DNA of 64,000 bases from Peribacillus loiseleuriae. GTDB taxonomy: Bacteria > Bacillota > Bacilli > Bacillales > DSM-1321. The stretch is from assembly GCF_001183985.1 (NCBI RefSeq), contig NZ_LFZW01000001.1, positions 4,493,621 to 4,557,620 of the forward strand, read 5' to 3'. Below the pieces are notes generated by a model that saw only the letters and a program-made list of their open reading frames with translations, was not told where the DNA came from and made no database searches. Below are positions 35,465-47,576 of the stretch, piece by piece. Position 1 is the first letter of the stretch; each line of letters begins with the position of its first letter. Both the position numbers and the translations under genes were made by a program.

Positions 35465-35690
35465 ATTTTCATACAAAATCTGTATGGCGTTATAACGCCA
35501 CCATTTACCATGAAGGATAAATCATGTACCACGCTACACTCACCTAATCACAATGGTGGCAGTACGAAGCTGGATTTGGGGGTACTTTCTATAACAAAAA
35601 TAAGTATCCCTGCTAAGTAGAGGGCTTATTAGTAATTCGCGAAGCCTTCGTCCCCACGTCCTCCATACAAAGAATTATGGCTTATAGATA
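35465..35690 (-). repeat. R3 repeat, copy c, upstream of the HD-GYP gene
   Basis: On the minus strand: GGACGTGGGGACGAAGGCTT, then a TATTTTTGTTATAGAAAG region, the stem CCACCATTGTGATTAGG with TTCATGGTAAATGGTGG, then TGGCGTTATAACGCCA and TTTTGTATG. It points to the HD-GYP gene, which starts about 40 bases after it. Confidence 0.8.
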
Positions 35691-35923
35691 AATATTCATT
35701 CGTTAGCCTCTATCTAATTTACTTATTATTATTTTATAACCTACATTTTATTTTATCGGTAATGCAGACAATTCTTTTAAGTATATAGAACGTATTAAAG
35801 AAATTATAAAATCAAACACAGTCGATCAATGACCTTTTTCGGAGTCTGGTTGATTTCAGATATAAAGGCCTGAACATTTTTACGAATTTCCTGTACGGAC
35901 TCATAAAACACATTGTAAATAAC

Positions 35924-36307
35924 TTACATTTTCAGCCACTTCCATTGCCCTTCAATCGGGTTTGGATCTGGACTGTACGGCGGTAAAAATAGAAGTTCTA
36001 GACGCTCTTTATGTTCATCTAAAAAAGGTTGAATCAACTTGGCATGGTGAATACGAGCATGATCCAATACCATTACGATTTTTCCGATAGGATACTGAAT
36101 CAAGACGTTTTTCAGAAAATAAAGGAACGTTTCTGCATTAAATGTATGGTCTTGCATGCAGAAAACGGATCCATTTTCATAATCAAGTACGCCTAGTAAC
36201 TTTACGCTTTGATGCTGGCCGTACGTTGGGATTTTACGTTGCTGTCCCTTTGGAAACCAAGTATATCCAATGGCAAGGTAGTCACGGATTGCCGATTCAT
36301 CTTGCAA
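35924..36307 (-). pseudogene. IS630 transposase, DDE part (orfB) with a premature stop
   Basis: The DDE catalytic half: LLQDESAIRDYLAIGYTWFP (first Asp), KIVMVLDHARIHHAKLIQPF (second Asp), PPYSPDPNPIEGQWKWLK (Glu). The frame is open upstream to about 36334. It stops at the TAA at 35924-35926, but the same frame continues for another 38 codons (VIYNVFYESVQEIRKNVQAF) to 35804, so this stop looks like a nonsense mutation that removes the C-terminal helix. All three catalytic residues remain. It joins orfA by a -1 shift in a run of nine A. Confidence 0.85.
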
Positions 36308-36333
36308 TAAGATCGTATCGATTTCACCCGATT

Positions 36334-36882
36334 CTAATTTTTTTTTACGTGATTAAATGTGTCACGAAAAGCAGCTTGCTTGACTGGATCCGCTTTTGCT
36401 AGTGTGTAGGAAGGACGTGTATGACTAAATCCTAACCGATGGAGGAGATTAAGTACTCCGCGATCGGCATACTGAATACCAAATTCCCGTAGAATCCATT
36501 CGCGTAACAACGGACTCGTCCAATTCATATTCGTTTTCAAACCAACTTCTGCAGGCGTCTGGTGCAAGATAACGTCCCGCACCTGTGCTTCTTGTTCTTG
36601 TGTCAACCGACGAGGCGCTCCAGGAGAATGCCCCAGTTTCAAGCCATCAATGCCAAGTTTCTGGTATTTTTTAATATACGTGCTAATCGTATTCTCATTA
36701 AGGTTTACAATTTTAGCAATTTCCCGATTCATATGGTCTTGTAAGTGAAGGAGAATCACTTGATACCGTTGATATAAACGTACGTTCTTTTCTATTTTCA
36801 GTACCTGTTGGATTTCTTCTAGTCGTCTTCCTAGGTCATCGTACCCCTTTTTTTTCATTTCTTCACACACCCTCTTGATCAT
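36334..36882 (-). CDS. IS630 transposase, DNA-binding part (orfA)
   Basis: The 182 residue N-terminal part: helix-turn-helix region HMNREIAKIVNLNENTISTY (about 52-71), the proline-rich linker GLKLGHSPGAPRRLTQEQEA and a second helical DNA-binding part, TSPLLREWILREFGIQYADR. It ends in KKN and stop at a run of nine A (36336-36344 region on the opposite strand as T9). A -1 frameshift in the A-run would fuse it to the DDE part. Confidence 0.85.
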   Translation of the reverse strand: MIKRVCEEMKKKGYDDLGRRLEEIQQVLKIEKNVRLYQRYQVILLHLQDHMNREIAKIVNLNENTISTYIKKYQKLGIDGLKLGHSPGAPRRLTQEQEAQVRDVILHQTPAEVGLKTNMNWTSPLLREWILREFGIQYADRGVLNLLHRLGFSHTRPSYTLAKADPVKQAAFRDTFNHVKKN

Positions 36883-36972
36883 CTATACTAGACAGAATTC
36901 GACAAGAGATACTCAAAAACCTTTAATGCGTTTCATATAGTTCAATAAATTTATGCCTATCTTTTACAAATG

Positions 36973-37094
36973 AAAAAGGCCGACTAAAACTGAGGGCTAG
37001 ACTCCACATTGCAATATCTAGTATCAGACGAATGTTCGCCATTCTTAATACAGATTATTTTGTAGGAGTTAGGCCCTTTTTAGTCGCCCTCTTT
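36973..37094. repeat. R2-like palindromic repeat downstream of yunC
   Basis: Outer arms AAAGGCCGACTAAAA and TTTTTAGTCGCCCTCTTT, inner GAGGGCTAGACTCC and GGAGTTAGGCCC. Same plan as R2 but more diverged. Confidence 0.65.
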
Positions 37095-37109
37095 CATACT
37101 ATATATATA

Positions 37110-37412
37110 TCACCCGTGCATGAGCAGTAAAGCATCGCTACCCTTCATGCCAACGGAAATTCCCAATCTTTCTGCCTCTAGCGTTACCGATTCTAATGGT
37201 GCCGTAAGCAGCTGTTCCATTGTACGTACACCTGTCGCTCGGCCAGCGATAATTTTGCGGGCACTCAGTTTTTCATTGAGCAGGGCAACATCTAGCGCAC
37301 CACACATGATATATCCTGTTTCTGAAGCAACAGCTAGTAAGTTGGTTTTCGGCAAGGCTACAGAAATGCCGATAAATGTCTTACCCGCTATCGTAATAGG
37401 AGTTACATTCAT
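37110..37412 (-). CDS. yunC: DUF1805 protein YunC
   Basis: A 100 residue protein matching YunC: LPKTNLLAVASETGYIMCGA, DVALLNEKLSARKIIAGRAT, GVRTMEQLLTAPLESVTLEA and a GISVGMKGSDALL end. Function unknown. ATG at 37412, or the TTG just before it at 37415; GGGGGCGA upstream. Adjacent to yunD as in B. subtilis. Confidence 0.9.
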   Translation of the reverse strand: MNVTPITIAGKTFIGISVALPKTNLLAVASETGYIMCGALDVALLNEKLSARKIIAGRATGVRTMEQLLTAPLESVTLEAERLGISVGMKGSDALLLMHG

Positions 37413-37469
37413 CAATGTAATCGCCCCCTTTCATTCATCATACTGTATGAATAAAAGAGCCATTATGTG

Positions 37470-38855
37470 TCATTGTCCAAGATTATTCTTTACTAATTTC
37501 CAGCCTAAAAGATCTCTCAGAAATTCTGGCATGAAGTATTCTTTTGCTTCTGTCCTCTGTATTTGCGGAAAAAAACGACCAAACGTAAACATATCAGGAA
37601 TCGCAAGCTTATACTTTTGATCAGAGTGTAGTTCATTTCCATTTATCATGACTTTTTTTATAAGCCCATCTTCATTTTTCACAAAGTCAATTCCCTCATA
37701 CACCATTATACCCATTATTTTACCTCTGAAGCCTAGTCCCTTTAACAGAATGTGGGGCCATTCTACATCTCTGGATTGCAAAAGTATTTCTTTCAATTCT
37801 GCACCATTTAATTCAATCACACAAGGATTGATAGGATGCGGACAAATCCTGTGAATATCCCCTTTTGTCACAGGTCCCTTTGGCAAAGCTTCCAGAAGAA
37901 GTCCAGCATTGAGAATTGCGCAGTCCGCTGTTGTCCATTCTTTTAATGATTCACAAAGCAACTTTGATAGAGGAGATGGTTGAAACCAGTTATTTTCAAT
38001 TGATTCTGTAAGTGTTACTACCTCTTCTTCAAGCTCCAACCTGCCGGCATTATTTAGGCTCTCAATCCATTGCTCCTCATTCGGTGCTTCTTCCAGCTCA
38101 TTTGTATCATATAGTCGTGCTGCTTTATTGATTATTCTTTTCTTGGCATCCAGCTTGACTTCCACATGACCAACAAATTGGCCATACTTCCCAGCTCCGC
38201 AAAGAAGCGTGTTTCCTATCATTCTTCCTTGGTGAAGAACATGATGGGTATGAGCTCCAAGAATTACATCCACTTCGGGAAATTCAGCTGCCATTCTTTC
38301 ATCGTCATGAATGCCTAAATGGGAAAGTACCACAACCAAATCTGCTTGATTATGAATATCTTGAAGTTGTTTTTTTAATTCATCAAAAGGCTCATTTAGA
38401 TGCCAGCCCAAAGTAACATAAAACTTTTGAAAATAGGCGGTGATTCCAATCAAAGCGATCTTTGTACCATGATTGGTAGTATGTATGAAATATGGATGCG
38501 CCCAATCAGGTCGAATTCTATTTTCATTATATAAATTAGCTACTAGAACTTTAAATGTTGCTTGATCATATAGAGATGACAATGCTTCATACGGGAGTGT
38601 TATCCCTTCATTATTTCCAATCGTCACGTATTGATAGCCTGAGTCATTCAACAAGCATACATTTCCTTTACCAAGCGTCCCTTCTGTATAGGGATGCCAT
38701 CGATCAACATGGTCACCAATGTCAAGTAAGAGCGTGTCTTCGCCAGTCTCCTGATGCAAATTTTTTCTTTTTTGTAAAAAATGAGCGATACGAGGCCAAT
38801 TTTCAAAATGACTATGCACATCATTTGTATGATATAAATGGATGATCTCTGACAA
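37470..38855 (-). CDS. yunD: Metallophosphatase/5'-nucleotidase-like protein YunD
   Basis: A 461 residue two-domain enzyme. Metal ligands in the N-terminal calcineurin-like domain: LYHTNDVHSHFENW, LLLDIGDHVDRWHPYTE, TIGNNEG, VVLSHLGIHDDER and ILGAHTHHVLH. The C-terminal domain resembles 5_nucleotid_C (ADCAILNAGLLLEALPKGPV, INPCVIELNGAEL). No signal peptide, so it appears cytosolic, unlike classic exported UshA. TTG start with GGGGGA 8 bases upstream. Confidence 0.92.
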   Translation of the reverse strand: MSEIIHLYHTNDVHSHFENWPRIAHFLQKRKNLHQETGEDTLLLDIGDHVDRWHPYTEGTLGKGNVCLLNDSGYQYVTIGNNEGITLPYEALSSLYDQATFKVLVANLYNENRIRPDWAHPYFIHTTNHGTKIALIGITAYFQKFYVTLGWHLNEPFDELKKQLQDIHNQADLVVVLSHLGIHDDERMAAEFPEVDVILGAHTHHVLHQGRMIGNTLLCGAGKYGQFVGHVEVKLDAKKRIINKAARLYDTNELEEAPNEEQWIESLNNAGRLELEEEVVTLTESIENNWFQPSPLSKLLCESLKEWTTADCAILNAGLLLEALPKGPVTKGDIHRICPHPINPCVIELNGAELKEILLQSRDVEWPHILLKGLGFRGKIMGIMVYEGIDFVKNEDGLIKKVMINGNELHSDQKYKLAIPDMFTFGRFFPQIQRTEAKEYFMPEFLRDLLGWKLVKNNLGQ

Positions 38856-39017
38856 TGTTTTTTCCCCCTATGTATCCAATATGCCTCCGAATAATGTAAA
38901 GCCCACTGTAATTTATGGCATACTTCCTCTAAAGATATGCTCTGTCGATCTTAGAAAGTAAGAAAGAACATATAGATATTCTCACTCTGCATGTCTAAGG
39001 CAACCTGTTGCACCTTG

Positions 39018-39062
39018 CCAAAAAACAAGTGAGACTAAAAATTCATTTCACCTTGTCGTTTT
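39018..39062 (-). terminator. Terminator of yunF
   Basis: ACAAGGTGA pairs with TCACTTGT (one bulge), followed by a T6 run on the minus strand, after the yunF stop. Confidence 0.65.
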
Positions 39063-39073
39063 AAATCTTACAT

Positions 39074-39922
39074 TCAAAATAAATCCAGCTGTTTAGGGGC
39101 TAATCCACTGTACTCAATTCCGAGTAAGTCAATCATTTGTTTCGCGTTGTCTGCTGCGTCTCCACCTGAATTATTGTTAAATAAAACATACACATCTTTA
39201 GCGGATTCTTCAAGTTTTCTGAGCCTGCTTACCCATTGTTGCAATTCTTCTTGATTATAGCGGTATAGATAGCGGACTTCACGCCAATTTTGTCCACCAC
39301 TTGCCTTTTGCCAGCCATGAATATTTCGACCGTGAAAACGGACAAGTGCTTTTTTACGATTAGTCGTTGCAAGTACAAGTGGGACCGATCCAACTCCTGC
39401 TTGAGGTTCATCACATACTGTATGAATCCAACCTTCTTCTTCCAAAAAAGTGAGCGTCTTCTCATACATCCCTGGTGCAAACCAGCTTTGATTGCGAAAT
39501 TCCAAAGCAACAGGAACCTTGCCCATTTCCGCTTTACACCAGCGTAAATAATCCACATTTTCACGCTTACAATCAAACCATGGAGGAAACTGAAATAGGA
39601 CCATCCCAAGTTTATTTGCTTTCTGATAGGGTTCAAGTGAATCATGAAACGCACTAAACATTTCCTTTTTACTTTTATAGTAATTTTCCCCACGTAAATG
39701 CCCCGTCATACCTTGATAGGCCTTTACAACAAACTGAAAAGAAGGAGGAGTCTCTATGACCCATTTTTCGCCATTCCGCTTTGGCTGCACTGCATAAAAC
39801 GACGCATCCACCTCAACCGTCGGAAAATGTGCCCCATACTCCCGTAGCCGATCACGTTTCGAAACCCCATCCCCATACAAACGATCATGATCCCCCCAAC
39901 CAGTCACACCAATATAAATCAT
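39074..39922 (-). CDS. yunF: DUF72 protein YunF
   Basis: A 282 residue TIM-barrel-like DUF72 protein. Conserved segments are IYIGVTGWGDHDRLYGDGVS, FPTVEVDASFYAVQPKRNGE, LGMVLFQFPPWFDCKRENVD, VALEFRNQSWF and the C-terminal VYVLFNNNSGGDAADNAKQM. Function unknown. AAAGGAGGGG lies 5 bases before the ATG. The yunE gene that lies between yunD and yunF in B. subtilis is missing here. Confidence 0.9.
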   Translation of the reverse strand: MIYIGVTGWGDHDRLYGDGVSKRDRLREYGAHFPTVEVDASFYAVQPKRNGEKWVIETPPSFQFVVKAYQGMTGHLRGENYYKSKKEMFSAFHDSLEPYQKANKLGMVLFQFPPWFDCKRENVDYLRWCKAEMGKVPVALEFRNQSWFAPGMYEKTLTFLEEEGWIHTVCDEPQAGVGSVPLVLATTNRKKALVRFHGRNIHGWQKASGGQNWREVRYLYRYNQEELQQWVSRLRKLEESAKDVYVLFNNNSGGDAADNAKQMIDLLGIEYSGLAPKQLDLF

Positions 39923-39970
39923 CGAACCCCTCCTTTAGGGGTCAGACCCCATTTCCCAATTTATTTCCCA

Positions 39971-40002
39971 ATAAAAAACCTGCCAAGTGAATCGGCAGGT
40001 TT
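39971..40002 (-). terminator. Terminator of the suf operon
   Basis: AAACCTGCC and GGCAGGTTT, followed on the minus strand by a T-run; it lies 19 bases after the sufB stop. Confidence 0.92.
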
Positions 40003-40020
40003 GGTGGTGTTTAGGGTGTG

Positions 40021-41418
40021 TTATCCGATTGAACCTTCCATTTCGAACTTGATCAGGCGGTTCATCTCTACGGCGTATTCCATTGGTAGTTCTTTTGTGA
40101 ACGGTTCAATGAAGCCCATAACAATCATTTCTGTAGCTTCTTGCTCAGAGATTCCGCGGCTCATCAGGTAGAACAATTGCTCTTCTGATACTTTGGAAAC
40201 TTTAGCTTCATGCTCTAAAGAAATATTATCATTTAAAATTTCATTGTATGGAATCGTATCAGATGTTGAACTATTATCCATAATTAACGTATCACACTCG
40301 ATGTTTGAACGAGCACCGTCCGCTTTACGTCCAAAGTGAACAATTCCGCGGTACGTTACTTTTCCGCCTTGTTTCGAGATTGATTTGGATACAATGGTAG
40401 AAGATGTATTCGGTGCCAAGTGCAACATTTTTGCTCCTGCATCTTGATGCTGACCTTTACCCGCAATTGCAATCGATAATGTCATACCACGTGCGCCTTC
40501 TCCTTTAAGAATAACAGCAGGGTATTTCATCGTTAATTTAGATCCGATGTTACCATCAATCCATTCCATCGTCGCATTCGCATCACATACTGCTCGCTTC
40601 GTAACTAGGTTGTATACGTTGTTCGCCCAGTTTTGAATCGTTGTATAACGACAGTATGCATCTTTCTTGATGATGATTTCAACAACCGCACTATGAAGTG
40701 AGTTTGTTGTGTAAACTGGTGCTGTACAGCCTTCAACATAGTGAACGCTTGCGCCTTCATCAACGATAATTAACGTACGTTCGAACTGCCCCATGTTTTC
40801 CGAATTGATACGGAAATAAGCTTGTAGCGGCGTATCTACTTTAATGCCTTTAGGCACATAGATGAATGATCCACCAGACCATACTGCTGAGTTTAGTGCA
40901 GAAAATTTATTATCAGATGGTGGAATTGTTTTTCCAAAATACTCGCGGAAAATATCTTCATTTTCTTTAAGCGCTGAATCTGTATCCTTAAAAACAATTC
41001 CCAAGTCTTCAAGATCTTTCTTCATGTTATGGTAAACAACCTCTGATTCATATTGAGCTGAAACCCCAGCCAAATACTTTTGCTCTGCTTCAGGAATTCC
41101 TAACTTATCAAACGTTTGTTTAATTTCCTCTGGAACTTCATCCCAAGATTTCTCAGATTTCTCAGACGGTTTTACGTAATACGTAATTTCATCGAAATTC
41201 AAGCTGTTTAAGTCGCCGCCCCATTGAGGCATTGGCATCTTATAAAAAATTTCCAATGACTTTAATCGGAAATCAAGCATCCATTGCGGTTCTTCTTTCA
41301 TACGAGAGATTTCTTCGACAATTTCTTTTGTCAAACCACGTTTTGAACGAAAAATCGATACATCTCGATCCGCAAAGCCATATTTATAATCACCGATATC
41401 AGGCATTTTCTTAGCCAT
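40021..41418 (-). CDS. sufB: Fe-S cluster assembly scaffold SufB
   Basis: A 465 residue scaffold protein of the SufBCD complex on which clusters are built. Typical segments: [60 protein letters not shown] and the C-terminal [35 protein letters not shown] precedes the ATG. It is last in the operon and separated from sufU by 168 bases containing an R1 repeat, so its leader is different from that in relatives with tight spacing. Confidence 0.96.
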   Translation of the reverse strand: MAKKMPDIGDYKYGFADRDVSIFRSKRGLTKEIVEEISRMKEEPQWMLDFRLKSLEIFYKMPMPQWGGDLNSLNFDEITYYVKPSEKSEKSWDEVPEEIKQTFDKLGIPEAEQKYLAGVSAQYESEVVYHNMKKDLEDLGIVFKDTDSALKENEDIFREYFGKTIPPSDNKFSALNSAVWSGGSFIYVPKGIKVDTPLQAYFRINSENMGQFERTLIIVDEGASVHYVEGCTAPVYTTNSLHSAVVEIIIKKDAYCRYTTIQNWANNVYNLVTKRAVCDANATMEWIDGNIGSKLTMKYPAVILKGEGARGMTLSIAIAGKGQHQDAGAKMLHLAPNTSSTIVSKSISKQGGKVTYRGIVHFGRKADGARSNIECDTLIMDNSSTSDTIPYNEILNDNISLEHEAKVSKVSEEQLFYLMSRGISEQEATEMIVMGFIEPFTKELPMEYAVEMNRLIKFEMEGSIG

Positions 41419-41505
41419 AGCTCGTTTTCCTCCATTTCAAAATGGCAAGGATGTCTCATTAGAGTCTAACCCCTTGTCAGAGACGCTTCTTACACATTGT
41501 GTTTA

Positions 41506-41586
41506 TTTATTCCGGATTAACAGGCTGTAAATCCCCGATTGATTCAACTAACCATCAGTGGGAAATGTCTCCCTCTGATGAAAGTT

Positions 41587-41595
<9 letters not shown>
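41506..41595 (-). repeat. R1 repeat, mid-length form, inside the suf operon
   Basis: About 88 bp between sufU and sufB. On the minus strand: GTGAAACTTTCATCAGAGGG, CACTGATGG as the other stem arm, GGTTAGTTGAATCAATCGGG, TTACAGCCTGTTAATCCGGA and ATAAA (TTTAT at 41506-41510). It has stem 1 and the linker of the 16562 copy but not its stem 2. It provides the sufU stop codon. Confidence 0.85.
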
Positions 41596-44541
<2,946 letters not shown>

Positions 44542-44556
44542 GACAAATCCTCCTAC

Positions 44557-45342
44557 TTACGCTTCTTGGCCAACAGTTTCGTCTTCAATGCCTAATTCAT
44601 CTTTAATCCACTCGTATCCTTCTGCTTCTAGGCGTTGTGCAAGCTCAGGACCGCCTGATTTAACAACACGCCCTTGCATCATAACGTGAACGAAATCAGG
44701 AGTGATATAATTCAATAGACGTTGATAGTGAGTGATGATCAAGCAACCGAAATCTTCGCCACGCATATCATTGATCCCTTTTGAAACGACTTTAAGAGCG
44801 TCAATATCCAAACCTGAGTCAATCTCATCAAGGATTGCAACTTTTGGTTCAATCATCATTAATTGTAGTATTTCATTACGTTTTTTCTCTCCGCCTGAGA
44901 ATCCTTCATTTAAGTAACGTTGAGCCATATCTTGATCCATTTCAAGGAAATCCATTTTCTCATCCATTTTGCGAATGAATTTCATAAGTGAAATTTCATC
45001 GCCTTCTTCGCGGCGTGCGTTAATTGCTGAGCGAAGGAAGTCCGCGTTTGTTACACCGCTGATTTCACTTGGATATTGCATAGCAAGGAAAAGACCAGCT
45101 TGGGCACGTTCGTCAACTTCCATTTCAAGAACATCTTTGCCGTCAAATGTAATACTTCCGCTAGTTACTTCATACTTAGGGTGTCCCATGATTGCTGAAG
45201 AAAGAGTAGACTTACCTGTTCCATTAGGTCCCATGATTGCATGGATTTCTCCACCTTTGACTTCAAGGTTAACACCTTTTAAAATTTCTTTTCCTTCAAT
45301 TGAAACATGAAGATCTTTAATCGTTAATGTTGAACCTGACAT
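44557..45342 (-). CDS. sufC: SUF system ATPase SufC
   Basis: ABC-type ATPase of 261 residues which drives SufBCD. Walker A is MGPNGTGKSTLSSA, the signature is FSGGEKKRNEI, Walker B is VAILDEIDSGLD, and the H-loop is LIITHYQRLL. First gene of the operon sufC-sufD-sufS-sufU-sufB. GGAGGTATTACT precedes the ATG. Confidence 0.96.
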   Translation of the reverse strand: MSGSTLTIKDLHVSIEGKEILKGVNLEVKGGEIHAIMGPNGTGKSTLSSAIMGHPKYEVTSGSITFDGKDVLEMEVDERAQAGLFLAMQYPSEISGVTNADFLRSAINARREEGDEISLMKFIRKMDEKMDFLEMDQDMAQRYLNEGFSGGEKKRNEILQLMMIEPKVAILDEIDSGLDIDALKVVSKGINDMRGEDFGCLIITHYQRLLNYITPDFVHVMMQGRVVKSGGPELAQRLEAEGYEWIKDELGIEDETVGQEA

Positions 45343-45473
45343 AGTAATACCTCCGTGATCTAAATCCTATTTTATAGCTAGAAAGTAAGATACCTTCTTT
45401 TCTATGACCTTTAAAATGATTCTCACTTTATTCTCATTATAATCTTATATCAAATTTAAACTGGAAGCAACTA

Positions 45474-45584
45474 ATAAAGTGAAACTGCAATCAGTGGGGG
45501 CTTTCTTCATCCCCCACCCACGCTTTTTCGATTTCTCTAAGCCTTAAGATTGGAGTCTTACTGCCCGCTAAAGCGGTATATAGA
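45474..45584 (+). repeat. R1 repeat, 111 bp form, upstream of sufC
   Basis: Starts ATAAAGTGAAACTGCAATCA, continues GTGGGGGCTTTCTTCATCCC with CCCACCCACG, and ends CTTACTGCCCGCTAAAGCGG and TATATAG. Orientation is opposite to sufC. The right end is degenerate. Confidence 0.8.
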
Positions 45585-45683
45585 TGCTTTTCTACTATAA
45601 GGATAGTGTTTTCCTATTTATATTGCAAGTGAAGCCCGTCTCTTGAATCTTCCTACAAGCACCTCATTATTTTCCCCATAAAA

Positions 45684-45834
45684 GAGGATTTTCAAAAGGT
45701 CCGGTAAAAATAGCTATCGAATTGCATCAAAACTCTGTCTCTCCAGTCCTCACGTATTACTGCATACGCGCAGCTCTAGAGACAATCACTCCTCGAACTT
45801 CTCGGCTCTTTTTATCCTCCTTTTTGAACAAGCT
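45684..45834 (-). repeat. R4 repeat, copy 2
   Basis: Reverse-complemented it runs GAGCTTGTTCAAAAAGGAGG, then ATAAAAAGAGCCGAGAAGTT, a CTGCGCGTATGCAGTAATAC centre, then GATGCAATTCGATAGC and TTTTTACCGGACCTTTTGAA. The ends agree with the copy at 21531. Confidence 0.75.
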
Positions 45835-45898
45835 CTAAAAAAACGTTAATTCGATTCTTTAAAATTATTATACTAAAGACAATGGTATAGACGGTTGA

Positions 45899-46021
45899 TA
45901 AGGATGTCCCAAAAGGTCTTGAGCTCATTCTCTATACACAATTTATAGTGTTATATATACATCATTTTGAACAATATATTGTAGTTAGGAGGTCTGACCC
46001 TGTCATTACGGGACACCCTCA
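45899..46021. repeat. R2 palindromic repeat
   Basis: Outer arms AAGGATGTCCC and GGGACACCCT, inner AAAGGTCTTGAGC and GGTCTGACCC. It lies in the sufC-metQ gap, with R1 and R4 copies just before it. Three repeat families are stacked within 550 bases here. Confidence 0.78.
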
Positions 46022-46057
46022 TCATCTTCTCTACAATATCGTTTAACCCAGCAACCC

Positions 46058-46105
46058 CAAAAAAATCGACCGCTGTTCACTCTAATGAACTTCGGCCGAT
46101 CTTTT
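46058..46105 (-). terminator. Strong terminator hairpin after the small ORF at 46126
   Basis: GATCGGCCG pairs with CGGTCGATT, with an internal GTTCA/TGAAC pairing, followed by a T7 run on the minus strand. Confidence 0.85.
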
Positions 46106-46125
46106 GCCTGGCTATACAAATGGAA

Positions 46126-46278
46126 TTATAAATAAATCTGCCGTTGCAAATTATTCACGATTCGGTTGCTTTCCTCATAATCCCTCTCTCTTCGTTCCTC
46201 GACTTGGAGCCTAATATCCAATCGCCTGCTATACTCACTGTAGCCTATTCCATGTGATTGTTGCATCGCCTTTTCCAT
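46126..46278 (-). CDS. Small charged ORF, possibly a 3' gene remnant
   Basis: A 50 residue frame (MEKAMQQSHGIGYSEYSRRL, then DIRLQVEERRERDYEESNRI). It has strongly biased amino-acid composition (Arg, Glu), helical, followed 20 bases on by a strong terminator. The frame is open 14 codons further upstream, without a start codon, and there is no clear RBS. This suggests the tail of a truncated gene that kept its terminator, or a small real gene. I do not recognise it. The 423 bases between it and metQ hold only the terminator at 46644. Confidence 0.4.
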   Translation of the reverse strand: MEKAMQQSHGIGYSEYSRRLDIRLQVEERRERDYEESNRIVNNLQRQIYL

Positions 46279-46643
46279 TTCGCTCGTTACGGTTAACTCT
46301 AGAGAGTTGATAATGAATCATCCTTCCATTTTTTATTGGGTTTTAGTGTAACATCTCAGCAATTTACTTTTCAAAACCCATATACCCGGCACAGAGTCGA
46401 TTACACATGATCAGCTGGTGAATACAACTAATATCCTTATTATTACGGACCATTGCTATGCAATATATAAATCGCCCATTCATTAAAGGACACTTTCCAG
46501 TAAAAACGATCCCCCTTTCTTCTTTATTTAGCGAGCGAATTGGGTGTTTACAAAAAATAGGGTGTCTTATAAGGAGCTGGCTGACTATAGTGTTAATCGT
46601 TATTGGGTCTGATCTTCTTAGTGAAGCTGATAATCATTCACAA

Positions 46644-46697
46644 AAAAGAAGATGTCCCTAAATGTGCCAAGCACTTTTATGAGACATCCTCTTTCTT
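46644..46697 (-). terminator. Terminator of metQ, resembling R2 arms
   Basis: GAGGATGTCTC pairs with GGGACATCTTC (with G-U pairs) around a second small stem (AAGTGC/GCACATT), followed by a T6 run on the minus strand. The arms are the same as the outer arms of R2, so an R2-derived short form may act as this terminator. Confidence 0.75.
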
Positions 46698-46702
46698 TAT
46701 CA

Positions 46703-47560
46703 TTATTCAGCAGGTAAAACAGCACCCTTATACTTTTCAGTAATGAAATCTTTAATTTCTTGTGAGTGTAGAACTTCTATTAGTGTTTTAATTTCTTTAC
46801 GGTTCTCGTCACCAGCACGAACGGCAATAATATTTACGTACGGATTGTCTTTTGCTGACTCAACTGCAATTGGATCTTTTATCGGATCAAGTCCAGCATC
46901 TAATGCATAGTTTGCATTGATTACTACAGCGTCCCCTTCACCATTATTAAAGACCTGTGGAAGCAATGCCGCTTCAATATTAGGTTGGAATACAAGTTTC
47001 TTCGGATTTTCAACAATATCATTGATCGTTGCTTTTGTTTTATTTACGCCTTCTTTTAACTTAATCAAACCATGTTCTTGAAAAATAGAAAGAATTCTTC
47101 CTTCATCTGATACAGCATCACGCATAATAATTTTTCCGCCTTCAGGGATTTCATCTAAACTTTTATACTTTTTAGAGTAAATCCCGATCGGCTCAATGTG
47201 AACAGCGCCAGCATTAACGAGATTATAGCCCTCATCCGCATTCGCCTCTTCTAAATACGGTAAATGTTGGAAATAGTTCGCATCAATTTCTTTTGCAGCC
47301 AATGCTTTATTTGGCAAAATAAAATCCGAGAATACTTTTACTTGAAGATCGATTCCTTTTTCCTTTAAAATTGGTTTTGCTTTTTCCAGAATTTCAGCGT
47401 GTGGGATATTGGAAGCACCAATTACAAGCTTTGTTAATCCTTTATCATCCGCAGAACCATTGCCGCTTTCTTTCTCATTAGTAGCACCTCCACATGCCGT
47501 CAGACCTAATAGTAATGCAGAAGTAATCGCTAAAGTTGATAACCACTTTTTCACTTTCAT
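46703..47560 (-). CDS. metQ: Methionine ABC transporter, substrate-binding lipoprotein
   Basis: NlpA/MetQ-family lipoprotein of 285 residues. The signal peptide ends LLLGLTACGG (lipid Cys about residue 22-23). The mature part has LVIGASNIPHAEILEKAKPI, ANYFQHLPYLEEANADEGYN, VHIEPIGIYSKKYKSLDEIP and AVVINANYALDAGLDP. It binds methionine outside the cell for MetNP. The ATG at 47560 has GGAGGG 7 bases upstream. It follows metP by 16 bases. Confidence 0.95.
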   Translation of the reverse strand: MKVKKWLSTLAITSALLLGLTACGGATNEKESGNGSADDKGLTKLVIGASNIPHAEILEKAKPILKEKGIDLQVKVFSDFILPNKALAAKEIDANYFQHLPYLEEANADEGYNLVNAGAVHIEPIGIYSKKYKSLDEIPEGGKIIMRDAVSDEGRILSIFQEHGLIKLKEGVNKTKATINDIVENPKKLVFQPNIEAALLPQVFNNGEGDAVVINANYALDAGLDPIKDPIAVESAKDNPYVNIIAVRAGDENRKEIKTLIEVLHSQEIKDFITEKYKGAVLPAE

Positions 47561-47576
47561 TTTCTTTCCCTCCATC

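Larger units (their letters stand above)
35770..36899 (-). mobile_element. IS630-type insertion sequence (Tc1/mariner-like), probably inactive
   Basis: Carries the two transposase frames described below. Candidate end repeats: AATTCTTTTAAGTATA reading in from 35770 and, on the opposite strand, AATTCTGTCTAGTATA reading in from 36899 (13 of 16 match). I could not confirm a TA target duplication, so the limits are approximate. No other copy is visible in this window. Confidence 0.75.
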
